A DNA stretch of 64,000 bases, taken from contig JADJLR010000002.1 in the NCBI GenBank assembly GCA_016710015.1, forward strand, positions 248,001 through 312,000, given 5' to 3'. The translations under genes were made by a program, and so were the position numbers. The DNA is from Flavobacteriales bacterium. GTDB lineage: Bacteria > Bacteroidota > Bacteroidia > Flavobacteriales_F > PHOS-HE28. The notes below the pieces were generated by a model. It was given only the letters and a program-made list of their open reading frames with translations. It ran no database searches and was not told where the DNA came from. Shown one piece after another: positions 16,471 through 25,249 of the stretch (position 1 is the stretch's first letter; each line of letters opens with the position of its first letter).

Positions 16471-17732
16471 ATGTCCACCTTACTGATCATTAACGCCAAA
16501 GCCTTGGTCGGAATCCGGCCGACCGATGTCACACGCATCCGAGGGACTTCGATGGGCGAGTTGCCCATGATCGCGAACGGCTGGCTCGCGATCGAGAACG
16601 GGCTGATAAAGGACTTTGGACCGATGGAAACCCTGGACCGCACAGGTCGAGATGGTGTACCGGTCATCGATGCCACCGGGCGCTTCGTTCTTCCCGGATG
16701 GTGCGATCCGCATACGCATACCGTGTTCGCCGCACCACGAGACGGCGAGTTCGTGGATCGGATCAAAGGGCTGACCTATCAGGAGATCGCAGCGCGCGGT
16801 GGCGGGATCCTGAACAGCGCGGCCAAGCTGCGTGGCATGAGCGAGGACGAACTCTTCATCCAAGCCAAGGCCCGGCTGGAGGTGATGATGGCGCAAGGAA
16901 CCGTTGCCGTAGAGATCAAGAGCGGTTATGGCCTGACCGTTGAGAGCGAATTGATGATGTTACGTGTGGCGAAGCGTTTGAAGAAGGAATCTGCCCCTTG
17001 CATGAAAGCCACACGCTCCTAGCCCATGCACTGCCGGCGGAATTCGCCAAGGACCGCGATGCGTACCTGCGCCTGATCACCGAGGAGCTGATCCCGCAGG
17101 TGGCGAAGGAGGGCCTTGCGCAATACGTGGATTGCTTTTGCGAGACCAACTACTTCACGGTGGCCGAAATGGAGCGCGTGTTGGAGGCTGGCGCAGCACA
17201 CGACCTCCCGGGTAAAGTGCACGTGAATCAATTCACCAGCATCGGTGGGATACAAGCAGCAGTGAAGCACGGTGCATTGAGCGTGGATCATCTGGAAGTG
17301 ATGGAAGAAGCGGACCTCGATGCCTTGACCGGATCACGCACCATTCCTACCCTGCTTCCTTCCTGCTCCTTCTTTCTACGCATCCCGTACGGACCGGCAC
17401 GGCAGATCATGGACCGCGACCTGCCTTTGGCATTGGCCACCGACCATAACCCCGGAAGTACGCCGAGTGGCAACATGAACCTGGTGCTTTCACTCGCCTG
17501 CATCCAGTTGCGCATGCTGCCGGAGGAGGCGATCAACGCCATGACCATGAACAGCGCCGCTGCCATGGGCCTGAGCGAAGAACTCGGCAGCATCACCATC
17601 GGCAAGCGCGCCAGCTTGATCATCACCAAGCCGGTACCTTCGCTCGCCTATCTGCCCTACGCATTCGGCAACGACCATATCGATACGGTACTCATAGATG
17701 GAACACCCGTCCGCGCCGGAGCAGTCTGCTGA
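16471..17732 (+). pseudogene. hutI: Imidazolonepropionase, interrupted by a single-base frameshift
   Basis: Both halves together make a full HutI (about 420 residues), which hydrolyses imidazolonepropionate to formiminoglutamate. The zinc ligands and substrate residues are intact: DPHTHTVFAAPRDGEF, EIKSGYGL, HESHTLLAHALP, HVNQFTSIGG and LATDHNPGSTPSGN. The frame breaks near 17000 in a run of four C bases (CTGCCCCTTG). One more C restores the expected A-P-L-H-E-S junction. As read, the first frame stops at 17022 and the second runs to 17732. This may be a sequencing indel in a homopolymer or a real recent mutation. The start is ATG 16471; TTTCTTTG (16460-16467) is a near -7 box. Confidence 0.88.
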
Positions 17733-18486
17733 AGAGGTCCAACCCACCTTCGTTCGTCCTCCCGGTTTGGAGTTCGCGATGGGTGTGGCCTTGTTCGCCA
17801 TGGTCCTCATGGTGTTCTTCCTGATCCAATCAACCGTCTTCATCCAAGGCGTTGTTGCGCGTTCACCGGACCTGTTCCCGGATGGCTTTTCCTTTGGTAT
17901 GCTCTCCGATCCGCGTATGGAGGTTCGGATGCACGAGCTGGTCTTCAACGGTGACCTGGTTGCACAGGAAGCCATTTGGAGCGGAGCGATCTGCACACTG
18001 CTCATCCTGATCGTTGTGTACTATTGGAAGCGTGGACTCCTGTCCTTCTTCCTCGGTTTGAAATTGCCCGGATGGCGGCAAATGGCCCTTTGGTTGGCCG
18101 TCTTCATCGGCCTCGGAGCGATCATTGAAGGGTTGGCACACTGGATCCCGGCATTCCAGACCGATTTCATGTCGAAGGTGATATCCAGTACGACCAACGT
18201 GATCTGGTTGTACATCGGAGTCGGATCGATGGCTCCGTTGTTCGAGGAGTTCCTGCTCCGGGGTCTACTCTTCGGTTCCATTCGCCACATGGTGGACGAG
18301 CACGGGACCGTGGCGCTCACGGCCGGTGTATTCACCCTGATGCACATGCAATACGACGTGGCTGTGATGCTACTCATACTCCCCATGGGCATCGTACTGG
18401 GTTACGCACGTTCGCGCAGCGGATCGATCTGGGTCCCCGTTGTGATCCACATGCTCAACAACTTGGTGAGTGTGGCCGCACCGTAG
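17698..18486 (+). CDS. CPBP family intramembrane metalloprotease
   Basis: 262 residues, about six membrane helices. The CPBP/Abi catalytic motifs are in place: APLFEEFLLRGLLFG (the EExxxR motif), FTLMHMQYD and VIHMLNNL. These are Rce1-like glutamic proteases of the inner membrane, and most bacterial members have unknown substrates. The ATG at 17698 overlaps the hutI 3' end by 35 bp in another frame, so it is probably translated from the hutI message. It sits between the two histidine-degradation genes with no obvious functional link. An acidic, proline-rich N-terminus faces the cytoplasm. Confidence 0.88.
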   Translation: MEHPSAPEQSAEEVQPTFVRPPGLEFAMGVALFAMVLMVFFLIQSTVFIQGVVARSPDLFPDGFSFGMLSDPRMEVRMHELVFNGDLVAQEAIWSGAICTLLILIVVYYWKRGLLSFFLGLKLPGWRQMALWLAVFIGLGAIIEGLAHWIPAFQTDFMSKVISSTTNVIWLYIGVGSMAPLFEEFLLRGLLFGSIRHMVDEHGTVALTAGVFTLMHMQYDVAVMLLILPMGIVLGYARSRSGSIWVPVVIHMLNNLVSVAAP

Positions 18487-18516
18487 TGGGGATCAGGATC
18501 GATGGACGTGGTCCAC

Positions 18517-18524
18517 TAGCTTTG
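18517..18524 (+). promoter_or_regulatory. -7 promoter element for ftcD
   Basis: TAGCTTTG, followed by CGG, is a perfect TAnnTTTG box 22 bp before the ATG at 18547. No TTG is seen at the -33 position. Confidence 0.5.
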
Positions 18525-18546
18525 CGGCCCAAATAACGCTGTGACC

Positions 18547-20241
18547 ATGGACCGCCAGTTGATCGAATGTGTACCGAACATCAGTGAAGGACGAGACCGC
18601 GCCAAGATCGATGCGATCACAGCGGTCGTCGAGACCGTGGAAGGCGTGCGCCTGCTGGATGTGGACCCCGGCAAGGCCACCAACCGGACGGTGATCACCA
18701 TGGTAGGCGAGCCCGGACCCGTATGCGAAGCCGCCTTCCGGTTGATCAAGAAGGCGCAGGAATTGATCGATATGCGCAACCACAAGGGCGAGCATCCGCG
18801 TTTCGGTGCTACGGACGTTTGTCCGTTGGTGCCGATCAGTGGGATCAGCATGGAAGAGACCGCCGCTTTCGCAAGGACGTTGGCGAAACGCGTAGGCGAT
18901 GAACTCGCAATCCCGATATACTGTTACGAAGCCGCAGCCAGCGAGGAGAAACGCAGGAATCTGGCCAACAACCGCAGCGGTGAATACGAGGGTCTTCCGA
19001 AGAAATTGAAGGAGCCCGCATGGAAACCTGATTTCGGTCCGGCGGAGTTCACCGAAAGTGTGGCCAAGAGTGGTGCAACGGCGATCGGCGCACGCAATTT
19101 CCTGGTGGCCTACAACGTGAATTTGAACAGCACCAGCACCCGACGTGCCAATGCCATCGCATTCGATATCCGCGAAGCGGGTCGTGTGCTGCGCGACGGT
19201 GACCCACTGACCGGCAAACCGTTGTTGGATACCACCGGCGAACCGAAGAAGGCTCCGGGCAAGCTGAAAGCCGTTAAGGGAATTGGATGGTACATCGAGG
19301 AATACGGCATTGCCCAACTGTCGCTCAATCTCACCGACATCACGATCACGCCCGTCCACATCGCTTTTGATGAAGCGTGTAAGAGCGCGGCAGAACGAGG
19401 GATCCGCGTTACCGGTAGCGAACTCGTGGGCTTGATACCGAAACAAGCGCTCCTGGATGCTGCGGACTTCTACCTCGCCCGGCAGGAGCGCAGCCTCGGC
19501 ATCAGCGAACGCGAGAAGATCAAGATCGCGGTGAAGTCCTTGGGACTGGACGACCTGGCCCCCTTCGATCCGCAAAAGAAGGTGATCGAATACATGCTGG
19601 AGGAGCCCAATGCCGAGCGTCTGGTCCGTATGGACCTGAAGCGATTCAGCGAAGAGACCGCTGGTGAAGCACCTGCCCCCGGTGGTGGGTCCGTTGCAGC
19701 GTACGTGGGTGCGTTGGGTGTTGCACTCGGCACCATGGTTGCGAACTTGAGTGCCCACAAACGTGGTTGGGACGAGCGTTGGGAGGAGTTCAGTCAATGG
19801 GCGGTGAAGGGCGAAGTGCTGCGCAACGAATTGCTCTATCTGGTGGACGAGGATACGCGTTCCTTCGATCGCATCATCGCTGCGATGGGGTTGCCCAAAA
19901 GTTCAGAGGAGGATAAAGCAACGCGCAAGAAAGCGATCCTGGAAGCCACGAAAGGTGCCATCAACACGCCCTTGCGCACCATGCAGGTCTGTGTGGACAG
20001 TATGGAACTGATGATGGCCATGGCCGAAAAAGGACTCCAGGCCAGTGTCAGTGATGCCGGTGTTGGAGCGCTCTGTGCCCGGACCGGGGCCATTGGCGCC
20101 TATCTCAACGTGAAGATCAATTGTGTCGGCCTGGAAGATGAAGCCTTCCGGACGGATGTCCTGAAGAAAGCCGAAGCATTGAAGATCGAAGCGGAACAAT
20201 TGGAGGGAAAGGTGATGGCCATGACCTTGGAAAAGATCTGA
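18547..20241 (+). CDS. ftcD: Bifunctional glutamate formiminotransferase / formiminotetrahydrofolate cyclodeaminase
   Basis: 564 residues. The N-terminal two-thirds (about 1-325) is the formiminotransferase, with LIECVPNISEGRD and RNHKGEHPRFGATDVCPLVP carrying the catalytic histidine region. The C-terminal part (about 345-560) is the cyclodeaminase, with APAPGGGSVAAYVGALG. It takes the formimino group from the HutI/HutU pathway product to tetrahydrofolate and releases ammonia, giving glutamate and methenyl-THF. The fused architecture is as in animals and many Bacteroidota. Together with hutI it shows a histidine-to-glutamate route; hutH and hutU lie outside this window. ATG 18547 is used rather than GTG 18541. 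Confidence 0.96.
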   Translation: MDRQLIECVPNISEGRDRAKIDAITAVVETVEGVRLLDVDPGKATNRTVITMVGEPGPVCEAAFRLIKKAQELIDMRNHKGEHPRFGATDVCPLVPISGISMEETAAFARTLAKRVGDELAIPIYCYEAAASEEKRRNLANNRSGEYEGLPKKLKEPAWKPDFGPAEFTESVAKSGATAIGARNFLVAYNVNLNSTSTRRANAIAFDIREAGRVLRDGDPLTGKPLLDTTGEPKKAPGKLKAVKGIGWYIEEYGIAQLSLNLTDITITPVHIAFDEACKSAAERGIRVTGSELVGLIPKQALLDAADFYLARQERSLGISEREKIKIAVKSLGLDDLAPFDPQKKVIEYMLEEPNAERLVRMDLKRFSEETAGEAPAPGGGSVAAYVGALGVALGTMVANLSAHKRGWDERWEEFSQWAVKGEVLRNELLYLVDEDTRSFDRIIAAMGLPKSSEEDKATRKKAILEATKGAINTPLRTMQVCVDSMELMMAMAEKGLQASVSDAGVGALCARTGAIGAYLNVKINCVGLEDEAFRTDVLKKAEALKIEAEQLEGKVMAMTLEKI

Positions 20242-20316
20242 CCGAGAACACCTACGGCCCTTCCGACGTATACCTTGATGCCGGGCCACCAATGCCCGTT
20301 CGATCCACACGCCGAA

Positions 20317-22683
20317 ATGGGAGCCCGAGCCACATATCGCCAGTTTTCCAGGCGGGTCTTGTACTTCTTTCCGGTCCAGTTGTTGGTGCTTCACCTGAAG
20401 AAGAACCACCTGCTTCTTTTCACGTGGTTGCTACTCTTCGGATTCGTTTCCGAGAACCTCAGTGTGAAGTATGGTGTACCCTATTTGTTCCTCTATCCGG
20501 AGTATTTCGAGAATGTCGGATTCCTCTCTTATGCCATGACCGGTTTCGCTTTGGGCGGCTTCATCACGGCTTTCAACCTTTACAGCTATGCCATGCACGG
20601 ATATCGGTTCCCGTTCATCGCAACGATCGCACGGCCCTTCCTGAAGTTCAACATCAACAATGCGGTGATCCCCGGTTTGTTCGTGCTCACCTTCCTGTGG
20701 TACTCCGGGCGCTTCCAGTACACAGCGGAGTTGGTACCACTGCCCTTGGTGATCTGGCACCTCGTGGGTTTCCTGATCGGCATTCTCGCATTCCTCGCGC
20801 TGGCCTTGTTGTACTTCACGCGCACCAATACCGACATCATCAAGCTACTCGGGAAAGAGCACGATGCCCACCGGCCTTTGGAACCCTTGATGGACATCGC
20901 ATCGCACAAGACCGCACCACATCGGCAGGGTGAAAAGCGGAAGGCCTTGCGCTGGTTGCGCAGACAGCAGCGATCGGAGAAGTGGCGGGTAGAGACCTAC
21001 TTGACCCCGCGACTACGCATCATGTTGGCACGGAGCAGCGCCCACTATGACAAGGAAATGCTGCGCGATGTGTTGTGGCAGAACCACGTGAACGGCGCGA
21101 TCTTCGAAGTGGTCCTGGTCCTCACCTTCATCGCACTGGGTGCTTTCAGTGACATCCGATTCTTCGCGATCCCCGCTGGTGCTAGCGTTTTCTTGTTCCT
21201 CACCATGGTGCTGATGGTGATCAGCGCCCTGTTCAGTTGGTTGCAGGGTTGGACCGGCACCGTGATCATCCTTTTTGTGATCGGGCTCAATCTCATCAGT
21301 CATCGCACCGAACGATTCCTGTACGACAATCAAGCCTATGGTTTGGACTATACCGTTCCACCGGCCACGTACGACAGGGCCACGATCGCCGCCTTGGCCC
21401 TTGATACCACGGCGGCTGCGCGTGATGCGCAGGCCATGATACCCACCTTGGAACATTGGTTCCAAGACAATGCGGTCTTCGCACAGCAAGGAAAGCCACC
21501 CTTGGTGATCATCAACACCAGCGGTGGCGGTTTGCGCTCCACGCTTTGGACCTTGCGATGCCTGCAAGTCGCCGATAGCTTGCTTGGTGGCACGTTGATG
21601 GAGCGCACCATGTTGATGACCGGCTCTTCCGGTGGCTTGATCGGCGCTGCGTACTACAGGCAACTCTTCTTGCACGAAGAGCAGGACGGTGTGGACCGCA
21701 ATGCCCACGAACTGTTGGACGAGGTATCCACCGATATGCTGAACCCCCTTGCGTTCAGCTTCGTCACCAACGACATGTTCGTACGCTACCGGACCGTGCA
21801 CGATGGCGACCTGCGCTACACCCTCGATCGCGGCTATGCCTTTGAACGCCGTTTGAATGGGAGCACCAGAGGACTCTTGGATGTACGCTTGGACGATCTG
21901 AGCGAACCGGAACGCACCGCACGGATCCCCACCATGGTGATCTCGCCGGTTTCCCTGAACGATGGTCGCCGCTTGGTGATCGGTGCCTTGCCCATGGCCT
22001 TCCTCACGAATATCGCCCCGGAGGCATCAACAACCGCGACGGGACAACCAGAGGCCATCGAGTTTCAGCGTTTCTTCCGTGATCAAGGGGCGCATAACCT
22101 GAAGCTGACGAGCGCTCTACGGATGAATGCGACCTTTCCGTACATCACCCCCATCGTTTCACTGCCCAGTGAACCGATCATGCGCGTGATGGATGCTGGC
22201 CTCCGAGACAACTATGGCTATCGGGTCACATTCGCCTACCTCCAGACCTTCCGCGCCTGGATCAAAGAGCATACCAGCGGTGTCGTGATCCTGCAGCTTC
22301 GCGATACCCAGAAGGAACTCGATGTGAAATCCAGCAGTGCTTCACTCATCGGTCGTGTTTTGGATCCGGTGGGCACGGTGTACGACAACGTGGTGCGGGT
22401 GCAGGATCAGGATTACGATCTGGCCTTGCGATCGGCCAGTGCCTGGATGGAAGTTCCGTTGGAGGTGGTCGATATACAATTGCGGCACGGCGATGAAGAG
22501 CAGATCTCGTTGAGTTGGCACCTGACCGCACTCGAACGTAAGCGGGTGTTGCGCTCCATTGATTCGGAAGAGAACCAGCGCGCCTTCCAGCGCTTTCATG
22601 AGCTGGTAGTAGGCCGCAGCCCTACCGCAACTGTTGATGGTACTGCACTAGGCCACGAAGCGGATCAGGCTCCACTGCCCTGA
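20317..22683 (+). CDS. Patatin-like phospholipase domain fused to a polytopic membrane region
   Basis: About 788 residues. The first half has around seven hydrophobic segments in two blocks (about 20-170 and 270-340), separated by a basic cytoplasmic stretch (RWLRRQQRSEKWR). The second half is a patatin fold: oxyanion loop NTSGGGLRSTLWTL, nucleophile elbow TGSSGGLIGAAYY and catalytic aspartate in MDAGLRDNYG. It is presumably a membrane-bound acyl hydrolase; the substrate is unknown. TACCTTGA at 20271-20278 looks like a -7 box, which favours ATG 20317 over ATG 20278. The 3' end overlaps the convergent kinase gene by 62 bp. Confidence 0.82.
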   Translation: MGARATYRQFSRRVLYFFPVQLLVLHLKKNHLLLFTWLLLFGFVSENLSVKYGVPYLFLYPEYFENVGFLSYAMTGFALGGFITAFNLYSYAMHGYRFPFIATIARPFLKFNINNAVIPGLFVLTFLWYSGRFQYTAELVPLPLVIWHLVGFLIGILAFLALALLYFTRTNTDIIKLLGKEHDAHRPLEPLMDIASHKTAPHRQGEKRKALRWLRRQQRSEKWRVETYLTPRLRIMLARSSAHYDKEMLRDVLWQNHVNGAIFEVVLVLTFIALGAFSDIRFFAIPAGASVFLFLTMVLMVISALFSWLQGWTGTVIILFVIGLNLISHRTERFLYDNQAYGLDYTVPPATYDRATIAALALDTTAAARDAQAMIPTLEHWFQDNAVFAQQGKPPLVIINTSGGGLRSTLWTLRCLQVADSLLGGTLMERTMLMTGSSGGLIGAAYYRQLFLHEEQDGVDRNAHELLDEVSTDMLNPLAFSFVTNDMFVRYRTVHDGDLRYTLDRGYAFERRLNGSTRGLLDVRLDDLSEPERTARIPTMVISPVSLNDGRRLVIGALPMAFLTNIAPEASTTATGQPEAIEFQRFFRDQGAHNLKLTSALRMNATFPYITPIVSLPSEPIMRVMDAGLRDNYGYRVTFAYLQTFRAWIKEHTSGVVILQLRDTQKELDVKSSSASLIGRVLDPVGTVYDNVVRVQDQDYDLALRSASAWMEVPLEVVDIQLRHGDEEQISLSWHLTALERKRVLRSIDSEENQRAFQRFHELVVGRSPTATVDGTALGHEADQAPLP

Positions 22684-23485
22684 TGGTCATACCTCGGTCC
22701 AAGAAACATTCGGCCAGCACTTCCCGGAAACCATAGGCCACCGATCCCGTGGCGACCACCTCTCGACGTTGCTCGACCGGATAGAAACGGACGATGAGCT
22801 CGGCCAAGGCGTGGATCCGACCTTGTAGCAGGTTCTGCACGTACGGTTCCGAAAGGTGCCCTGCGATACGGACGGTGTAGGATGCCAATTCGCGTGCCGG
22901 ATACGGACCACGATGGATCCGTTCCAAAACACCATCCAGATCGGGGCCTTCCACACCGAACAAGGCCAGATGTAGCTGTTCGGGTATGCGCCCGTAGAAG
23001 GCATCCTGAAGGAGGTTCCGACCAATGTCCGCACCACTGGCATCATCGCCCAGTATATAACCCAGTGACGGCATTGGACAGTGTAGGCGCTGCCCATCGA
23101 AATAGCCCGTGTTCATTCCGGTGCCCAGGATCAAGACCAGTCCTTGTTCCGGCGCGCACAGTCCAAGGGCTGCTCCAAGCAGATCCGTTCCCACCGTGAT
23201 GTGCGGCTCTGGCCAGAGCGTTCGGACGGCGGCCTGCATGCGCTGCTTCCGCTCTTCCGTGCCACAGCCGGCACCGTATATGGTGACTTCTGTAACCGTC
23301 CGCCCTTCCGCTGCTGTTCCTTCGAACTGTTCGCGCAAACCTTGGGCGAATACGGTCCCATCCCCACTCAACGGATTGAATCCGGGTAGTCGCTCTCCCT
23401 TGGTCGGGAGGATCCGAAAAGTTCCATCTTGGGCCAGAAAAGCCCAACGCGATGACGACCCGCCGACCTCTCCGATCACGTGCAT
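22622..23485 (-). CDS. BadF/BadG-type sugar kinase (N-acetylglucosamine kinase-like)
   Basis: 287 residues of the ASKHA fold. MHVIGEVGGSSSRWAF is the phosphate-1 loop, LILGTGMNTGYFDG the phosphate-2 loop, and GYILGDDASGADIGRNLLQDA is typical of the eukaryotic-NAGK/BcrAD group. Family members phosphorylate GlcNAc or related amino sugars in cell-wall salvage; the exact sugar is inferred. In the first loop a Glu stands where many members have Asp (DGG). The C-terminal 20 codons overlap the end of the patatin-like gene on the other strand. The luxR-type gene lies upstream on the same strand, 25 bp away, and may share its promoter. Confidence 0.82.
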   Translation of the reverse strand: MHVIGEVGGSSSRWAFLAQDGTFRILPTKGERLPGFNPLSGDGTVFAQGLREQFEGTAAEGRTVTEVTIYGAGCGTEERKQRMQAAVRTLWPEPHITVGTDLLGAALGLCAPEQGLVLILGTGMNTGYFDGQRLHCPMPSLGYILGDDASGADIGRNLLQDAFYGRIPEQLHLALFGVEGPDLDGVLERIHRGPYPARELASYTVRIAGHLSEPYVQNLLQGRIHALAELIVRFYPVEQRREVVATGSVAYGFREVLAECFLDRGMTIRAVEPDPLRGLVQYHQQLR

Positions 23486-23510
23486 GGCCCGAAGATCGCG
23501 CTTTCCAAGC

Positions 23511-24191
23511 TCACGCCGTGCGATCGAACAGGTACTTGTTCGGACTGACGAAGCCGTTCTTCACGGCATACAGCACCACCGAGGCGGTGTTGTTCACGCC
23601 CAGCTTCTGCATGATGTTGCGCCGATGAGCGATCACGGTATGGGAGCTTAGGATCAATTCATCCGCGATCTGCGTATACGACCTCCCTTCTGCGATCAAC
23701 GTGATCACTTGGCATTCCCGATCACTGAGCACGACCGGATCACAGGACAAGGGTTCGCAGATGAAACGGTCCACATCGAAGGCTGCCTTCCGCAAGACAT
23801 CGAGCACCTTTCCACAGAAGAATTTGCTGCCATCGGCGGTCGCGGTGATGGCATCTCGGATCTCTTGTACATCGCAATCCTTGCGGATGTAACTGGTAAC
23901 TCCGGCCCGGATCGCGGAAATGAGCGTTGACGTGGATGGATCGGGTGTGATGGCGACGAAACGTGCGCGTTTGGAACGACGGATCCCTTGCTGCACAGCT
24001 TGTGGCCCGAAGCCTTCGGAGGTATGATCGATCAACACCACGTGTGGCCGATGCCGAACGATCAAGGCCTCCATCGCGATGACATCCCGAGCTACTCCCA
24101 CCACCTCGATCCGCGCAGAATCGGCCAATACCGCCTGTAAGCCGATCAACGCAAGCTCACTGTGGTCCGCAAGTAAGGTTCGAACGATCAT
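23511..24191 (-). CDS. NarL/FixJ-type response regulator (receiver plus LuxR HTH)
   Basis: 226 residues. The receiver domain (about 1-120) has the phospho-acceptor Asp55 in HVVLIDHTSEG and a Lys near SYIRKDCDVQEI, but the N-terminal acidic pair is reduced to ADH. The DNA-binding domain (about 150-215) reads LSDRECQVITLIAEG then YTQIADELILSSHTVIAHR. No cognate kinase is adjacent; candidates lie at 54413 and 56739. A strong promoter (24221-24252) and a small inverted repeat overlapping the leader suggest autoregulation. Confidence 0.9.
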   Translation of the reverse strand: MIVRTLLADHSELALIGLQAVLADSARIEVVGVARDVIAMEALIVRHRPHVVLIDHTSEGFGPQAVQQGIRRSKRARFVAITPDPSTSTLISAIRAGVTSYIRKDCDVQEIRDAITATADGSKFFCGKVLDVLRKAAFDVDRFICEPLSCDPVVLSDRECQVITLIAEGRSYTQIADELILSSHTVIAHRRNIMQKLGVNNTASVVLYAVKNGFVSPNKYLFDRTA

Positions 24192-24199
24192 TTCTTATT

Positions 24200-24212
24200 T
24201 AGAATAATTCTA
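24200..24212. promoter_or_regulatory. Inverted repeat in the luxR-type gene leader
   Basis: TAGAA-TAA-TTCTA lies 9-21 bp upstream of the start codon and downstream of the predicted -7 box. It is an isolated A+T-rich palindrome in G+C-rich surroundings, placed as an operator or leader structure could be. Confidence 0.4.
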
Positions 24213-24220
24213 GACAATCG

Positions 24221-24252
24221 CAAATGTACCCGGCAGCGACCAGCTACCCAAA
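24221..24252 (-). promoter_or_regulatory. Bacteroidota-type promoter of the response regulator gene
   Basis: On the minus strand TTTG (24252-24249) is followed after 20 bp by TACATTTG (24228-24221). This fits the -33 TTTG / -7 TAnnTTTG consensus of Bacteroidota sigma-70. It is the best complete promoter I found here. Confidence 0.7.
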
Positions 24253-24260
24253 TCGCTCGG

Positions 24261-25187
24261 TCATTCCTTGCCTACCACCTTGAACACCCCGCCCTCGACG
24301 CTCAGTTCGGTGTTCGGAAAGATGGGGATCGCTTCGCGCAGCAGGAGTTCTGCACTCTTGTACCGCGAACTGAAGTGGCCCAACAGCAACCGACCTACGC
24401 CCGCTTCCAAGGCCAACTGAGCAGCTTGAGCGGCCGTGCTGTGCTGCGTCTCCTTTGCCCGTGCGGCAAGTGCGGTGGTGAATGTCGCCTCATGGTACAA
24501 CAGATCCACCCCTTCAATGAACGGAAGGAGTGCCGGCTCGTACGCCGTATCGGAACAATAGGCATAGCTCCGCGTCGGTAACGGGTCCAAGGTGAGTTCC
24601 GCATTCGGGATCAAGGTGCCATCCGGGAATACGAGGTCCTCGCCTTGCTTCACCGCAGTTCGCTTGAATTTCGGGATCCGGTCCAGGCATTCGTGCCGCA
24701 GGCGCCGCAAACCCGGCTTCTCTCGGACCACGAAACCTGTACAAGGGATCCGATGCCGTAAGGCCAGAAGCGAAACGGACACGTGTTCATCGTCGTAGAC
24801 CACCGCACCGCTTACGGGCTCGGTCGCATGGAAATGTAGGGGATACCGCAACCACGTGCCAGAGGCCCGGAGTTGGAGATCGATGATCGCCTTCAAGTCC
24901 TGTGGACCATACACGTGAAGTTCCGACTGCCGACCCAGGAGGTGCATGGAACTGATCAAACCCATCAACCCCAAGTAGTGATCGCCGTGCAGGTGGCTGA
25001 TGAAGACCTGTGCGATCCGTTGGAAATTGACACCTAGCGAGCGAAGTCGTTCCTGTGTTCCCTCCCCGCAATCGATCAACAGGAGCTTTTCGTGGATGTT
25101 CACCAATTGAGCACTTGGGAATCGTCCGCGTGCAGGAAGTGCAGCGCCTGTTCCTAGGGTCGTAACGGTGAATGGACTCCTACTCAT
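24261..25187 (-). CDS. rnz: Ribonuclease Z
   Basis: 308 residues, the short tRNase Z form. It cleaves the 3' trailer from pre-tRNA. VTTLGTGAALPARGRFPSA starts the metallo-beta-lactamase fold, and VFISHLHGDHYLGLMGL is the HxHxDH zinc motif. LLLIDCGEGTQ, YCSDTAYEPAL, LLYHEATF and LLLGHFSSRY follow in family order. ATG 25187 (MSRSPFTVTTLGTG) is chosen; longer frames run into the upstream terminator and the next gene. TGA lies near 24261, and the luxR-type promoter sits just beyond it. Confidence 0.95.
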   Translation of the reverse strand: MSRSPFTVTTLGTGAALPARGRFPSAQLVNIHEKLLLIDCGEGTQERLRSLGVNFQRIAQVFISHLHGDHYLGLMGLISSMHLLGRQSELHVYGPQDLKAIIDLQLRASGTWLRYPLHFHATEPVSGAVVYDDEHVSVSLLALRHRIPCTGFVVREKPGLRRLRHECLDRIPKFKRTAVKQGEDLVFPDGTLIPNAELTLDPLPTRSYAYCSDTAYEPALLPFIEGVDLLYHEATFTTALAARAKETQHSTAAQAAQLALEAGVGRLLLGHFSSRYKSAELLLREAIPIFPNTELSVEGGVFKVVGKE

Positions 25188-25200
25188 GCTAGAAAAGGCA

Positions 25201-25226
25201 GAAGGCCCCGGTTCCACGGGGCCTTC
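25201..25226 (-). terminator. Hairpin terminator after the T9SS cargo gene
   Basis: GAAGGCCCCG (25201-25210) pairs perfectly with CGGGGCCTTC (25217-25226) across a 6-nt loop, 23 bp past the stop of the leftward gene at 25250 and just ahead of rnz. Confidence 0.7.
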
Positions 25227-25249
25227 GTTCGATCCGGTCATTGAAATGA

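Noticed and set aside
18493..19797. Long open frame antisense to ftcD (434 codons)
   Set aside because: Lies wholly within ftcD, whose domains are all recognised; composition is that of a codon-biased shadow.
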